Assembly (NCBI RefSeq): GCF_019038435.1
Contig: NZ_JAGPOX010000006.1
Span: 1-64,000, forward strand
DNA: 64,000 nucleotides
Direction of reading: 5' to 3'
Source: Nocardia alni
GTDB taxonomy: Bacteria > Actinomycetota > Actinomycetes > Mycobacteriales > Mycobacteriaceae
Part shown: piece by piece, positions 1-10,550 of the stretch
Layout of the letters: each line of letters starts with the position of its first letter
Position numbering within the stretch: position 1 is the first letter of the stretch
Position numbers and translations under genes: made by a program
The notes under the pieces: generated by a model
What the model was told of the DNA's origin: nothing
The model's database searches: none
The model's input: only the letters and a program-made list of their open reading frames with translations

Positions 1-1745
1 CTGCCGGCCCCGGGAAAGACGAAGACCACCCGGCGGGCGGCGGCACGGCCGCTCACCACCAGCGGCACACCATCATTCGGCGACGCGAGCGGCGACAGCG
101 GGTCGCTCAGCGTTGCCAACCCCGCCCACAACGTGCCGAGATCCGCGCCGATCACGGCGGCCCGCCATTCGAGCGCAGTCCGCGTGTGGGCCAGCGACGA
201 AGCCACGCCGGCCGCGTCCGACTCCGGATGCTCCGGCAGCCACTCGGACAATCGCCCGGCCTGATCTCGCAACGCCTCCGTGCTGCCCGCGGACAGCAGC
301 CACGTCACCGGTACGTACCGGCGGGCCGGAGGCGGCAGCGCAGCGTCACCACGTAGGCCCTCGGAAGTACCGGCATCAGACACAGCTACGTACCGGCGGG
401 CCGGAGGCGGCAGCGCAGCGTCACCACGTAGGCCCTCGGAAGTACCGGAATCAGATACCGGAGCCGCGTCGGTGCGCGGCGGCTGCGCGGCCGTGGCCGC
501 TGTGGTCGGAGCCTGCTCCATGATCAGATGCGCATTGGCGCCACCCATCCCGAACGAGGACACTCCGGCCCGTCGCACCCGCGCGGCCGGCCATGGCCCG
601 ATCGCGGTGTGCACTCGCAGTCCCAGGTCGTCGAGCGGAATCCGGGGGTTGGGCGAGCGGTAGTTCAGGCTGGCCGCCAATTCGCCGTGCCACAGGCACA
701 GGGCGGTCTTGATCAGACCCGCGATCCCCGCGGCGCCCTCCAGGTGACCGATATTCGTTTTCACCGAACCGACGGCCAGAGCGGCATCGGGTGAACGTCC
801 CGCACCATAGGTTTCGCCGAGAGCACCGGCTTCCACCGGGTCACCGGCGGGCGTCGCGGTACCGTGCAACTCCACATAATTCACCGACGCCGCATCCACT
901 TCCGCCGCCGCGAGGGCAGCGCGAATCACCTCGGCCTGCGCCGCTGGGCTGGGGGCGCTCAGGACCTGTCGCTCGTTGCCGGTTCCCACCGCGCTGCCCC
1001 GGATCACCGCGTAGATCCGGTCGCCGTCGGACACCGCCCGGGACAGCGGTTTCAGCACGACGAACCCGCCGCCCTCACCGCGAACCGTCCCGTCGGCGCG
1101 CTCATCGAAGGTGAAGCATTTCCCCGAGGGTGAATGCGCCCCGAACCGCTCGTACCGCTCACCACTCAACGGCGAGAGAATCAGACTCAACCCGCCCGCC
1201 AGGGCCGTCTCGCACTCGCCGCTGCGCAACGACTCGCACGCCACGTGCACTGCGACCAACGACGAGGACTGACCGCTGTCGATGACGAAACTGGGCCCGG
1301 TGAAGTCGTAGTAGTTGGCGATCCGGTTGGCCGCGACGCCACGACTCACCGCGGCCAGCGAGTGCCGCCCGATGTTCTCCCTCCCCCCGGACGCGGCGAT
1401 CTCCGCGAAATCGGTTCCCATCGCACCCAGGAAGACCCCGGTTCTGGTGTGGTGGCGGCGCAGAAATCCCGCGTCCTCCAACGCCTCCCAGCTCAGCTCC
1501 AAACCCAGGAGTTGCTGCGGATCGATCGCCCGGGCCTCGTTCGGTGGCACCCCGAAGAAATCGGCGTCGAATTCGGAGGCCGACTCCAGGAAACCGGCCA
1601 TCTCCTCGATCCCCGGGCGATCGGCCGGGGCCGCCCCCACCGCATCCCGGCCCTCGCGCAACAGACTCCAAAATCCCTGTATATCAGCGGCTCCCGGCAA
1701 ACGGCAGGACATGCCTACAACGGCGATCGCGTCGGGTTCGATCAT
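1..1745 (-). CDS. type I polyketide synthase, KSQ loading-type ketosynthase (3' part outside window)
   Basis: About 581 residues are visible. The ATG at 1743-1745 lies 7 bp after the stop of the upstream PKS gene, so translation is probably coupled. Residues 1-430 are a ketosynthase: N-terminal IAVVGMSCRLPG, later ELHGTATPAGDP and NIGH with both catalytic histidines. The usual DTACSSS nucleophile motif reads DSGQSSS, with Gln159 (codon 1269-1271) replacing Cys. Family knowledge: KSQ domains decarboxylate malonyl- or methylmalonyl-ACP to prime chain synthesis and do not condense. A linker with a tandem repeat follows, and the start of an acyltransferase (VVFVFPGAG) runs off the left edge. Domain content beyond AT, and AT specificity, cannot be seen. 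Confidence 0.93.
   Translation of the reverse strand, partial: MIEPDAIAVVGMSCRLPGAADIQGFWSLLREGRDAVGAAPADRPGIEEMAGFLESASEFDADFFGVPPNEARAIDPQQLLGLELSWEALEDAGFLRRHHTRTGVFLGAMGTDFAEIAASGGRENIGRHSLAAVSRGVAANRIANYYDFTGPSFVIDSGQSSSLVAVHVACESLRSGECETALAGGLSLILSPLSGERYERFGAHSPSGKCFTFDERADGTVRGEGGGFVVLKPLSRAVSDGDRIYAVIRGSAVGTGNERQVLSAPSPAAQAEVIRAALAAAEVDAASVNYVELHGTATPAGDPVEAGALGETYGAGRSPDAALAVGSVKTNIGHLEGAAGIAGLIKTALCLWHGELAASLNYRSPNPRIPLDDLGLRVHTAIGPWPAARVRRAGVSSFGMGGANAHLIMEQAPTTAATAAQPPRTDAAPVSDSGTSEGLRGDAALPPPARRYVAVSDAGTSEGLRGDAALPPPARRYVPVTWLLSAGSTEALRDQAGRLSEWLPEHPESDAAGVASSLAHTRTALEWRAAVIGADLGTLWAGLATLSDPLSPLASPNDGVPLVVSGRAAARRVVFVFPGAG
312..461. repeat. 75-bp in-frame tandem duplication in the KS-AT linker
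   Basis: Two head-to-tail copies begin at 312 and 387. The first 62 bases of each copy are identical and the rest has a few differences. The period of 75 is a multiple of three, so the PKS gains 25 residues (SDAGTSEGLRGDAALPPPAR core, twice) without a frame change. It lies between the KS and AT domains. Confidence 0.9.
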
Positions 1746-1752
1746 GGGCGTG

Positions 1753-4700
1753 TTACCTCTGATTCTCGGTCTGTCGCAGTAGAGGCAGCAGCCACTGGCG
1801 AAGCTGGGACGCGACCTCGGGGGCGGCCTCGTCGATGAGGGAGGAATGATCGGCCCGGACCTCGACGACGCCGCCGCCGTGCTGCCAGAGGGGAATGGGC
1901 TCGGCCACATCCAGCCCCGGAATCGCGGTGGTGGCGCGGAGATTCAGCGTGGTCGCGGTGATCGGGCGAACACCACGGTCCTGGTTGATCAGCGCATACC
2001 TGGTCATCGCGACGAGCCCGTAGTCGTCCACGGGCAGCAACGGGCCCGCGTGCTCGAGGATCACATCGAGCGCCCGAGTCAGCAGCTCACTGCGGAGATC
2101 GGGATCATCGGGGGCATAGGTGTCGAGCATGGCCACACCAGCCGGGCCGCGCCCCCGTTCTTCCAGCCGCCCGGCCAGTGCGTGCGCTATCGCTCCACCG
2201 CTCGAATAACCGACCAGTGCGAACGGCTCGGGGCCGATGCTCGCCAGAGTCGTGTCGGCGAGTTCGTCCAGGAGCGCATCCCAGGTGGCCGGTAGGTTCT
2301 CCCCCGCCCGCATACCCGGCAACCAGAGCGCGGACACGGCGAACCCGCTCCCCAGCTCACGCGCGAGCCGAGCGAACTGCTGTGGCCCGTTACCGACCAG
2401 ATACGAGGGCACGCAGACCACTCGCGGACCGTCGTGCGCCCTGGTCAACACCAGGGGCGGGGCAGCGGTCCGCTGCGCACCGGGCCCCGCCAGCGCGTGA
2501 CTCACCGAGGCACTCACATGCAACAGCGGCATCGCGGAGACCAGATCACCACGCCGATGCGCGGTCAGGACCAGATCGGTGAGCCATCCACCGGACAGCT
2601 CCCCGGGTCCGGCCGCGGCGGGTTGCGCGGCGGTGTCGTCGGTGCCGTCGGTATCCGTCTCCCCCAGGCGAATTCGCACCATCTCCGCGATGTCGGCCGC
2701 GGTGGGGTGATCGAAGACCAGCGTCGAGGGCAGGGAAAGGCCGGTGGTCGCGCCGAGCTGATTGCGGAACTCCACCCCGCCCAGGGAATCGAATCCGATC
2801 TCGGTGAACAGCGCGTCCGCCGGAACCGCGTCCGGCGAGCTGTGGCCGAGTATCGCCGCGGCCAACGACCGGACCTCGTGCAGCGCGGCCGCGGCCCGTT
2901 CGGATTCCGGGAGGGCGGCCAGACGTCGTCTCAGCCCGCCCCGGTCGTCTTTCGAGCGTGCCTTTCTCGACGCCGGTGCGATATCACGCAATATCGCCGG
3001 AATCTCGGCACGCATCGTCGCGAAATCGAAGGACACCGGCAGGACCACGGGCTCATCGGTCAGCAGGGCCCTGTCGAACAGTCGCACCCCGACCTCCGGG
3101 ATGATGGGCGCCAAGCCGAACCGGGCGCGGCGTCCGGCGTCCACCGCACTGTCCGTATCGGCCATTCCCAGTGCCCACAGGCCCCAGGCCATCGATCGTG
3201 CGGGTAATCCGGCGGCCCGGCGATGGTGGGCCAGCGCATCGAGGAAGGCATTGGCCGCCGAGTAATTGCCCTGTCCGGGACTGCCCAGTGTGTAGGCGAT
3301 CGAGGAGAACAGGACGAAGGCGGAAAGGTCGGCCTCACCGGTGAGCTCGTGCAGATTCCAGGCCGCGTCGACCTTCGGCCGCAGCACCCTGTCCACTTGT
3401 TCGGGGGTCAACGTCGCCAGGGTCCCGTCATCGAGGACGCCGGCGCTGTGGATGACGGCGGTCAGCGGATAGTCGTCCGGAACGGCACGCAACACCGCGC
3501 CCAACGCTTCTCGATCGGCGATATCGCAGGCAACCACCTCGACCTGCGCTCCCGCGGCGGACAGTTCGGCCGCGAGATCGGCCGCGCCGTCGGCCGCGAG
3601 TCCGCGCCGAGAGACCAGCAGCAGCCGCCGGACATCGTGTGCCGCGACCAGATGCCGGGCGATGAGTGCCCCGATCCCACCGGTGCCACCGGTGACCAGC
3701 ACCGTTCCGTTCCCCAATGCGACCGTGCCGGTATCCGCGGCGGTCGTGCGGCGCAATCGCGGAACCCGAAGCTCACCGGCGTGCGCCGCGACCCACCCCT
3801 CGTCCAGCGACACGGCCCGGTCCACCAGCTCGGCGGTCAGCTCCGTCGCGTCGTCGTGGTCGAGCCGCACGATCCGGCCGGGATTTTCCGCCTGGGCACT
3901 GGCGACCAGGCCGGACACGATCGCAGCGGCGGGATCGGCGGCCGATCCGGCGAGTCCGGTCGCGACGACGAGGATGGATTCCCCGGCGCGCTTGTCGGCG
4001 AGCCATTCCCGCAGCACGGCCACTGTGTCGGCGAAGTATCGCCGAGCCTTGGCGGCGACAGCGCTATCGCCGGCGAAATCGCCAGTGCCCGTAGTGATAT
4101 CGCCGGATCGCCACACGACGATATCCGGAACGGCCGGAGCCTGCGGGAGCGCGTGCACGGCCGGGTAGGCGTGCGCACCGGATATCGCCGTATCACCCAG
4201 GACCGCCACCACGCGACGCGATGCCCGGCCCGCGGCCGATGTCCACCGCAGTGCGTAGAGCGGATGGGAATCGCTGCGTGCCCGGCGCAGGGCCGCGGCA
4301 GCCGCGGCATCGATGGGGCGTGCCAGCAGACGGTCGATGGTGATCACAGGTGTCCCGTGCACATCCGCGGCATCGACGCGCAGGGTGGTGGCGTCGATCT
4401 GATCCACGCGCACCCGCAACCCGGTGACCTCGCCGAGGTGAGCGCGCACCCCGGAGTAGGAGAACGGCAGGGGGACCCGTCCGCTGTCCTCGGCGTCGAT
4501 CTGTCGCCCCAGCGGTGCGTGAAAGACCGAATCCAGCAGCGCCGGATGAACGTGGAAACGCCGGCCGTCCACCTCCTCGGGCAGGGACAACTCCGCGTAC
4601 ATCTCCGTGCCGCGAGCCCATACCGCCCGGACTCCCCGGAACATCGGGCCGTAACCGAAACCGATGCCCTCCAGCCGCTCGTACAGCTGGTCACAGCCCA

Positions 4701-7700
4701 CGGGTGTGGCCCCCGACGGTGGCCACACCCGCGCGTCCCACCCCGGCGCCACCGCACTGTCCGGAGCCAGGGTTCCCACGACATGCGTGGTCCACTCCGG
4801 CGCGTCATCGCGCTCGGCGATCCGGGAATACACCACGAACCGGCGAGTTCCGGACTCACTGGACTCACCGGACTCATCCGGGGGGTCGGCCACGACTTGC
4901 AGCTCGACGGCCGCCTCGTCGAGCACCAGCGGCGCTTCCACCACCAATTCCCGGACCGAGCCCACGCCCAGTCGCTCCCCGGCGAAAAGAGCCATCTCCA
5001 CGAAGGCGGTACCGGGAACCAGCACCGACCCGAACACCGTGTGGTCCGCGAGCCAAGGATGGGTTCGCAGCGAAACCTGCCCGGTGAACAACCATTCGTC
5101 TCGACCGGCCACCGATACCGCGTCGGTCAGGATCGGATGGTCCGCCGAGCCCGCACGCAGGACAGGCGCCGGGTCCAGCCAATAATGCTCGTGCTGAAAC
5201 GGATACGTCGGCAGCGCCACCCGAACCCGGGGCCGATCGGCGAAGCAGGCTCCCCAATCCACCGCCACCCCGGAGACATGGATGCGAGCCACACAGTTCA
5301 GCAGTTGCCCGATCTCCTGCTCCGACCGCCGCGAACCGGCGACGACCAGCGAACCCTCCTGGGATCGACCATCTTTCGCCAGACACTGCCCGGTCATCGC
5401 GGCGAGCACCGCGTCCGGTCCGATCTCGATGAAGCGGCGGACCCCCAGCCCGCGCACCGTATCGACCCCCGCGGTGAAGCGGACCGCCTCCCGCACCTGA
5501 CGAACCCAATACCCCGGATCGACCAGCTCATCGGTGGCGAGCGCACCCGACACCGTGGACACCATCGGGATCGTCGGCCGACTGTAGGAAACCCGGTCGG
5601 CCACTGCCTGGAACCGCGTCATCATCGGCTCCATCAGTGCCGAGTGGAAAGCATGACTGACCCGGAGCCGGCTCGTCTTCACACCGGTATCGGCCAGCAA
5701 CTTCTCCAGGCCGTCGATCGCATCCGCCGCACCCGAGAACACCACCGCCTCCGGCCCGTTGACAGCCGCCAGCCACACCTGCCCCGCCCCCTCCGCGATA
5801 GCCCGCCGCGCCTGCTGCTCCGACACGGCCGCCGCCAGCATCGCCCCGCCCGAGGGCAGCGCGCCCATCAATCTGCCCCGCGCCGCCACCAGTGCACAGG
5901 CGTGCGGCAACGACCACACCCCGGCCGCGTACGCCGCCGCGAACTCACCGATCGAATGGCCCATCACCACATCCGGCTCGATCCCGAAGGAAACCAGCAA
6001 CCGATACAGGGCCACCTCGAAGGCGAAGAGCGCGGGCTGCGCGAATTCGGTCCGATCCAGGACCTCCGCGGGACCCTCGAACATCAACTCACGCAAGGAC
6101 CACGCCGAATCCGATGCCCGGTCCGCCGGGCGCACGAACGGATCCAGCGTTGCGCAGATCTCGTCCAGCGTGGTGGCGAATACCGGAAACACCGCATGGA
6201 GTTCTGCGCCCATCCCGACGCGCTGCGCCCCCTGCCCGGTGAACAGGAAGGCCGTATCGCCCGAAATACGCTCACCCCGGACAACATTCGGCGACAAACG
6301 TTCCGCCGCCAGATCCGCCAGACCGATCGACATCTCGTCCCGCCCGGCGCCGAACACCACCGCGCGGTATGCCAGGAGCGCTCGGTCCTCGACCAAAGCT
6401 CTTGCCGCCATGGACAGGTCCACCTCGGGGTGATCGATCAGCCACCCGCGCAACCGGTTCGCCTGCTCCGCGAGTGCCGGGGCGGTCTTCGCGGAAAGCA
6501 CCATCGGCAACGGCTCGATATCGACCCCACCGGCCGGACGATGCTCGGATGCGGGTGCGGGCGGCGCCTGTTCCACGACGACGTGCGCGTTGGTCCCGCT
6601 GATCCCGAACGATGAGATTCCGGCCCGGCGAGGCCGATCGCCGACCGGCCACGGCCGCGACTCCCGTAGCAACGCCACCTGCCCTGCCGTCCAGTCGACA
6701 TGCGAGCTGGGTTCATCCATATGCAGCGTCCGCGGCAGAGTTTCGTGCCGCAGGGCCTGCACCATCTTGATCACGCCCCCGACACCGGCGGCCGCCTGCG
6801 AATGCCCGATATTCGATTTGAACGACCCCAGCCACAAGGGTTCCGGCCGGTTCTGCCCGTAGGTGGCCAGCAGCGCCTGGGCCTCGATCGGGTCTCCCAG
6901 CGGGGTGCCCGTGCCGTGTGCCTCCACCACGTCCACCTCTTCGGGCCGCAGGCCCGCATCCGCCAATGCCGCCCGGATCACCCGCTCCTGCGCCGGACCA
7001 CTCGGCGCGGTCAGACCGTTCGACGCACCGTCCTGGTTGATCGCGCTGCCACGGACCACAGCCAGCACCTCGTGCCCCAGCCGGTGCGCGTCCGACAACC
7101 GCTCCAGCACCAGCACACCGACCCCCTCGGCCCACCCCGTACCGTTCGCACCGGACGAGAAGGCCTTGCATCGGCCGTCGGGCGACAGGCCACGCTGCCG
7201 CGCGAAATCGATGAGGAGCCGCGGCGTGGACATCACCGTCACCCCACCGGCCAAGGCCAGCGATATCTCCTTGCGGCGCAGGGCCTGCGACGCCATGTGC
7301 AAGGCCACCAGAGACGAGGAGCACGCGGTGTCCACCGTCACCGCCGGCCCCTCGAATCCGAATGTGTAGCACACCCGGCCGGAGACCACGCTGCCCGCCG
7401 AGCTGGCCGTCAGATGCCCCTCGGCCACCGACCCCGCCGCACTGGCCACCTGGTCGTAGTCCTCGTACATCACCCCCGCGTAGACACCGGTAGCACTGCC
7501 CCGCAACACACCCGGCGCGATTCCCGCATCCTCCAGTGCTTCCCAGGACACCTCCAGGAACAGGCGCTGCTGCGGATCCATGCTCCTGGCCTCTCGCGGC
7601 CCGATACCGAAGAAGCCCGCGTCGAACCCGGTCGCGTCCGCGAGGAAGCCGCCCTCTCGCGTGTAGGTCGTCCCGGCATGGTCCGGATCCGGATCGAAGA

Positions 7701-7953
7701 GCTTGTCGATGTCCCAGCCGCGGTCGCGCGGAAACTCACCGACCGCGTCCGTGCCCGAGCGCACCAGATCCCAGAGACCTTCGGCGGACGACACCCCTCC
7801 CGGATATCGACATCCGATGCCCACGATCGCGATCGGCTCATGGTTCTCCCGCCGCACCCGGGCCAATTCTTCCCGGGTTCGCACGAGATCGGCGGTCGCT
7901 TTTCTCAGATAGTCGACCAGCCGGTCCGAGGAAATACTCTCAGGTGCATCCAT
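1753..7953 (-). CDS. type I polyketide synthase, terminating module KS-AT-DH-KR-ACP-TE
   Basis: A complete single-module PKS of 2066 residues. Residues 8-36 form a charged coiled-coil docking helix. KS is about 38-460 (active Cys211 in [22 protein letters not shown]). AT is about 560-880, with GHSIGE near 666 and HAFH, the usual signature for malonyl-CoA. DH is about 930-1200 ([10 protein letters not shown], later DSVFH). KR is about 1415-1600 with an LDD motif, which predicts a B-type D-hydroxyl. ACP has GFDSL near 1723. The C-terminal thioesterase has GYSSGG near 1918. There is no ER. The docking helix suggests it receives a chain from another PKS, and the TE suggests it releases the product. 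A shorter antisense ORF here is a composition artefact. Confidence 0.96.
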   Translation of the reverse strand: MDAPESISSDRLVDYLRKATADLVRTREELARVRRENHEPIAIVGIGCRYPGGVSSAEGLWDLVRSGTDAVGEFPRDRGWDIDKLFDPDPDHAGTTYTREGGFLADATGFDAGFFGIGPREARSMDPQQRLFLEVSWEALEDAGIAPGVLRGSATGVYAGVMYEDYDQVASAAGSVAEGHLTASSAGSVVSGRVCYTFGFEGPAVTVDTACSSSLVALHMASQALRRKEISLALAGGVTVMSTPRLLIDFARQRGLSPDGRCKAFSSGANGTGWAEGVGVLVLERLSDAHRLGHEVLAVVRGSAINQDGASNGLTAPSGPAQERVIRAALADAGLRPEEVDVVEAHGTGTPLGDPIEAQALLATYGQNRPEPLWLGSFKSNIGHSQAAAGVGGVIKMVQALRHETLPRTLHMDEPSSHVDWTAGQVALLRESRPWPVGDRPRRAGISSFGISGTNAHVVVEQAPPAPASEHRPAGGVDIEPLPMVLSAKTAPALAEQANRLRGWLIDHPEVDLSMAARALVEDRALLAYRAVVFGAGRDEMSIGLADLAAERLSPNVVRGERISGDTAFLFTGQGAQRVGMGAELHAVFPVFATTLDEICATLDPFVRPADRASDSAWSLRELMFEGPAEVLDRTEFAQPALFAFEVALYRLLVSFGIEPDVVMGHSIGEFAAAYAAGVWSLPHACALVAARGRLMGALPSGGAMLAAAVSEQQARRAIAEGAGQVWLAAVNGPEAVVFSGAADAIDGLEKLLADTGVKTSRLRVSHAFHSALMEPMMTRFQAVADRVSYSRPTIPMVSTVSGALATDELVDPGYWVRQVREAVRFTAGVDTVRGLGVRRFIEIGPDAVLAAMTGQCLAKDGRSQEGSLVVAGSRRSEQEIGQLLNCVARIHVSGVAVDWGACFADRPRVRVALPTYPFQHEHYWLDPAPVLRAGSADHPILTDAVSVAGRDEWLFTGQVSLRTHPWLADHTVFGSVLVPGTAFVEMALFAGERLGVGSVRELVVEAPLVLDEAAVELQVVADPPDESGESSESGTRRFVVYSRIAERDDAPEWTTHVVGTLAPDSAVAPGWDARVWPPSGATPVGCDQLYERLEGIGFGYGPMFRGVRAVWARGTEMYAELSLPEEVDGRRFHVHPALLDSVFHAPLGRQIDAEDSGRVPLPFSYSGVRAHLGEVTGLRVRVDQIDATTLRVDAADVHGTPVITIDRLLARPIDAAAAAALRRARSDSHPLYALRWTSAAGRASRRVVAVLGDTAISGAHAYPAVHALPQAPAVPDIVVWRSGDITTGTGDFAGDSAVAAKARRYFADTVAVLREWLADKRAGESILVVATGLAGSAADPAAAIVSGLVASAQAENPGRIVRLDHDDATELTAELVDRAVSLDEGWVAAHAGELRVPRLRRTTAADTGTVALGNGTVLVTGGTGGIGALIARHLVAAHDVRRLLLVSRRGLAADGAADLAAELSAAGAQVEVVACDIADREALGAVLRAVPDDYPLTAVIHSAGVLDDGTLATLTPEQVDRVLRPKVDAAWNLHELTGEADLSAFVLFSSIAYTLGSPGQGNYSAANAFLDALAHHRRAAGLPARSMAWGLWALGMADTDSAVDAGRRARFGLAPIIPEVGVRLFDRALLTDEPVVLPVSFDFATMRAEIPAILRDIAPASRKARSKDDRGGLRRRLAALPESERAAAALHEVRSLAAAILGHSSPDAVPADALFTEIGFDSLGGVEFRNQLGATTGLSLPSTLVFDHPTAADIAEMVRIRLGETDTDGTDDTAAQPAAAGPGELSGGWLTDLVLTAHRRGDLVSAMPLLHVSASVSHALAGPGAQRTAAPPLVLTRAHDGPRVVCVPSYLVGNGPQQFARLARELGSGFAVSALWLPGMRAGENLPATWDALLDELADTTLASIGPEPFALVGYSSGGAIAHALAGRLEERGRGPAGVAMLDTYAPDDPDLRSELLTRALDVILEHAGPLLPVDDYGLVAMTRYALINQDRGVRPITATTLNLRATTAIPGLDVAEPIPLWQHGGGVVEVRADHSSLIDEAAPEVASQLRQWLLPLLRQTENQR

Positions 7954-8109
7954 GCTTCATTCCAAACAAAAAGACAACACGAAAAGAATTCACACCGGCG
8001 AGCCTCGATCCACAGTCTTCACCGGACCGAAGCCGCTTTCGTTAGCGTTCACAGAAGATTCTGGCCGGGACCGCGTCGTCGTTCGCCAGAAGAATACTCG
8101 CCGAACAAT

Positions 8110-8129
8110 CGGTGGGATCGTTCCCACCG
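8110..8129. promoter_or_regulatory. perfect hairpin between exporter and PKS
   Basis: CGGTGGGA and TCCCACCG form an 8-bp perfect stem with a 4-base loop, 157 bp upstream of the PKS start. A second, shorter palindrome (CGGCATC-GA-GATGCCG) lies at 8198-8213, just after the exporter stop. Neither is followed by a clear T-run on either strand, so they could be a weak terminator of the exporter gene, an attenuator, or a regulator site for the PKS promoter. Confidence 0.4.
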
Positions 8130-8239
8130 CTTCGTGACAGGCATCGAGCCGGAAATATCTGCGGGAACAGCGGCTCTGATATGAAGAATTGTGCCACCGG
8201 CATCGAGATGCCGCAACACGAGGGTTATTGCTTCATACG

Positions 8240-9688
8240 TCACCCGATCCGGGTGGATTCGGTCGTCTCGGAAGGCTCCGATTCCCGAGGCCGGGACGGT
8301 GGCCGCAGAGCCAGTGCCACGGCACCGGCCACCACGGTGACGATCGCGGCCCCCTCCCACAGGACCTGGAACGATCCGAGCCGGTTCGCACCATGGGCGC
8401 CGAGGTAGGACACGCAGGCCGCGATGCCGAGGACCGCGCCGAGCTGGCGCAGGCCGCTGCTGAACGCCGTGGCCGTGGCGAATCGCGCACCCGCCACCCC
8501 TTGGACAGCGGCGGCGGAAAGGCTCGCGAACAGCATCCCCACCCCGAGTCCCGAGAGCGCCGCCCCCGGCAGGAAGTCGGTCAGGAAACCGGGCTGTACA
8601 TGCACGAACCGCACGTACCACGTAAGCCCGAGAGCCACCAGAACCGCGCCCGCCGCGGCGATGTAACGGCCCCCGAAGCGGTCGTAGAGAATGCCCGCCG
8701 GTCGTGCGACGAGTGTGGACAACAGCGGTGCGGGGGTGAGCGCCAACCCTGCCCGAACCGTCGAATAGTGCCAGAGCGAGGTGAGGAACAACACATTGGC
8801 CAGCAGATACCCGTAGAAGGCGACAGCGAACACGAATGTGCTCGCGTTGGCCGCCGCTACGGTCCGGTCCGTGAGGATCGTCGCCTCGATCAGCGGCGCG
8901 GGGTGCGTACGACACCGCTGAGCGACGATCAGTACCAGGACGATTCCCGCGCACAGCGATCCGACGGTATGCCAGTCGGCCCACCCCCAGTCGTGCCCTT
9001 TCACGATCCCGAGCGCCAGCAGACCGAAACCGGCCACGGAGCACACGATCGAGACAATGTCCGGCCAGGCGGTCGCGGCCTCGTCCTTCGCCTCGGTCAG
9101 CCATACCCACGCCACGATGGCGGCCACCAGACCGATCGGCACATTGACCGCGAAAACCACCCGCCAGTCCCAGACTTCGATCAGGAAACCGCCGAGCGCG
9201 GGACCGATCCCGGCAGCGAGGCCACCGGTCGCGGCGAACAACGACACCGCGACACCGCGGCGGGACTCGGGGAATGCCGCCAGCAACAACGCCAGCGAGG
9301 ACGGGACGATCATGGCGGCCCCCACCGCCTGAACGCCGCGCAGCACGATCAGCAGTCCCGCGCCCGGTGCCAGGGCACACAGCAACGATGCCACGACGAA
9401 GACGATCAACCCTGCCGTGAACATCGCCTTCCGGCCGAATCGATCCGCATATCTGCCCGCCGGCATCAACAAGGCCGCGAACAAAATATTGTAGGCGTTC
9501 ATCACCCACGACAACGAATCCATCGACCACGCGGGAAAGCCTGCATGAATACTTGGAAACGCAATATTGACAATCGTGGCATCGAGAAACGCGATAAATG
9601 TCGCCAACGAGGCGACGACGGCCACGACCATCACTCGAGGACGCCCAGCGGACGCCGATCTCCTAGGGGACGTCAATTCTTCGGCCAT
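8240..9688 (-). CDS. MFS drug exporter, DHA2 (14-TMS) type
   Basis: A 482-residue membrane protein with many hydrophobic helices. N-terminal helix 1 contains LDATIVNIAFPSI, typical of QacA/EmrB transporters. The motif A loop GRYADRFGRK follows helix 2, and the antiporter motif C GIGPALGG is in helix 5. I chose ATG 9688 because GTGAGG lies 10-12 bases upstream; an in-frame upstream start would add 23 polar residues. It is transcribed toward the PKS genes, 286 bp away, so it probably exports the polyketide or protects the producer. That role is inferred from position. Confidence 0.9.
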   Translation of the reverse strand: MAEELTSPRRSASAGRPRVMVVAVVASLATFIAFLDATIVNIAFPSIHAGFPAWSMDSLSWVMNAYNILFAALLMPAGRYADRFGRKAMFTAGLIVFVVASLLCALAPGAGLLIVLRGVQAVGAAMIVPSSLALLLAAFPESRRGVAVSLFAATGGLAAGIGPALGGFLIEVWDWRVVFAVNVPIGLVAAIVAWVWLTEAKDEAATAWPDIVSIVCSVAGFGLLALGIVKGHDWGWADWHTVGSLCAGIVLVLIVAQRCRTHPAPLIEATILTDRTVAAANASTFVFAVAFYGYLLANVLFLTSLWHYSTVRAGLALTPAPLLSTLVARPAGILYDRFGGRYIAAAGAVLVALGLTWYVRFVHVQPGFLTDFLPGAALSGLGVGMLFASLSAAAVQGVAGARFATATAFSSGLRQLGAVLGIAACVSYLGAHGANRLGSFQVLWEGAAIVTVVAGAVALALRPPSRPRESEPSETTESTRIG

Positions 9689-9994
9689 GCAATATTCGAC
9701 CTCACTACTATGCGCACGCAGGCCAGGATCACCTATCACTGCAGGTGGATTCCACACTCGAGCGGGACATCATGCCCACCGTCCGGCCGAACGATTATCG
9801 CCCGACCGTGCCTGTCATTGACAGATTAGGAAGCCCAGGGGAATCGCGCCACAGCTGCCATCTACCGGACCAGAAATGAGACCTAGTTCACACCGCAGAA
9901 CTGGTCGAGACGTCCAGTCGGTTCGCTCCCGCGGAGCCCGCAGCCACCCTCACCGCGGCGTCCTGGCCACAGCACCGTGCCGTCAGGAGATCCG
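9689..9994. other. intergenic region, divergent promoters expected
   Basis: About 300 bp between the divergent exporter and the small ORF at 9995. I see no convincing gene or clear palindrome. Promoters for both directions are expected here but I cannot place them. Confidence 0.4.
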
Positions 9995-10309
9995 ATGACA
10001 TCCGATGACTCCTCCGAACCGCTGGAACTCGACATCGACGGCCTGAATACCGCGGGCGCTCTGGCTACCTCGCCGCCCGGGGCCACCGCGTTCCAGAAGG
10101 ACCCGAATTACGACGTGTGGCCAGAGAACAGGCCATCCCTGCAACCCAGAGGACCGGTGTCGTCCTGCACAGATGGAGACGTGACTCAACGCGATGTGAT
10201 TGATACTCAAATAACTGGGCCTACAACAACGTTCGGCGGCCACAGGGGGTGCGAGAGCCTGGAGAAAGAAGGCCTCGCCTGTCGCGCAGCCAGAGGTTCT
10301 GCCAGCTAA
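9995..10309 (+). pseudogene. short unrecognised ORF, probably a truncated gene start
   Basis: A 104-codon ORF with a strong ribosome site (AGGAGA, 5 bases before ATG 9995). Roughly the first 45 codons have the G/C-rich third positions of real genes here and encode an acidic start (MTSDDSSEPLELDIDG). After about 10,140 the bias disappears and the region becomes AT-richer. The simplest reading is a gene whose 5' end survived while the rest was replaced by mobile-element debris. A genuine small secreted or precursor peptide is possible but nothing specific supports it. Confidence 0.35.
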
Positions 10310-10330
10310 GCCGCTGGCGCCCACCGTGTG

Positions 10331-10450
10331 ATCAGCTATCGGCAATGGGCAGAATTGATGGTCGAGCTGCGGCGCAAGTCCCTGGTGGTCTGCCACTCTT
10401 GCCACAACGGCATCCATACCGGGAAGCCGATACCGCAGCTCACGTCGTAG
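10331..10450 (+). pseudogene. group II intron reverse transcriptase/maturase, C-terminal remnant
   Basis: An open stretch of 39 codons ends at TAG 10448-10450 and reads WAELMVELRRKSLVVCHSCH followed by NGIH. This is the end of the HNH endonuclease domain (CxxCH...H) that closes many group II intron maturases. The rest of the protein is missing. It sits immediately upstream of the intron domain V, as expected for such an intron. Confidence 0.72.
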
Positions 10451-10458
10451 TCATCGGA

Positions 10459-10549
10459 GAGCCCGTCGCGGTGAAAGCCGCACACCGGGTTCGGGCTGGG
10501 GGTCGCTGGAAAAGGAACCGTCCCAACGGAAACCTCGTCAGCGGCCTAC
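10459..10549 (+). ncRNA. group II intron 3' end: domain V and VI remnant
   Basis: Bases 10459-10492 fold as a 34-nt domain V. GAGCCCG pairs with CGGGTTC, then comes a small bulge, and GCGG pairs with CCGC around a GAAA-containing loop. The catalytic AGC triad near the 5' end is intact. The following stretch to CCTAC near 10549 matches the position and GC-rich pairing of domain VI and the 3' splice site. Domains I-IV are absent, so this copy cannot splice or move. Confidence 0.78.
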
Positions 10550-10550
10550 C

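Noticed and set aside
312..461. CRISPR-like repeat
   Set aside because: Only two adjacent copies with no spacer, inside a coding frame; it is a tandem duplication.
3223..6615. Plus-strand open frame of 1130 codons
   Set aside because: It is antisense to the PKS, rich in Arg, Gly, His and Gln, and has no domain; a typical shadow of high-GC coding sequence.
8189..9829. Plus-strand open frame of 546 codons across the exporter
   Set aside because: Antisense to an exporter with clear transporter motifs; composition is low-complexity His/Arg/Gln.
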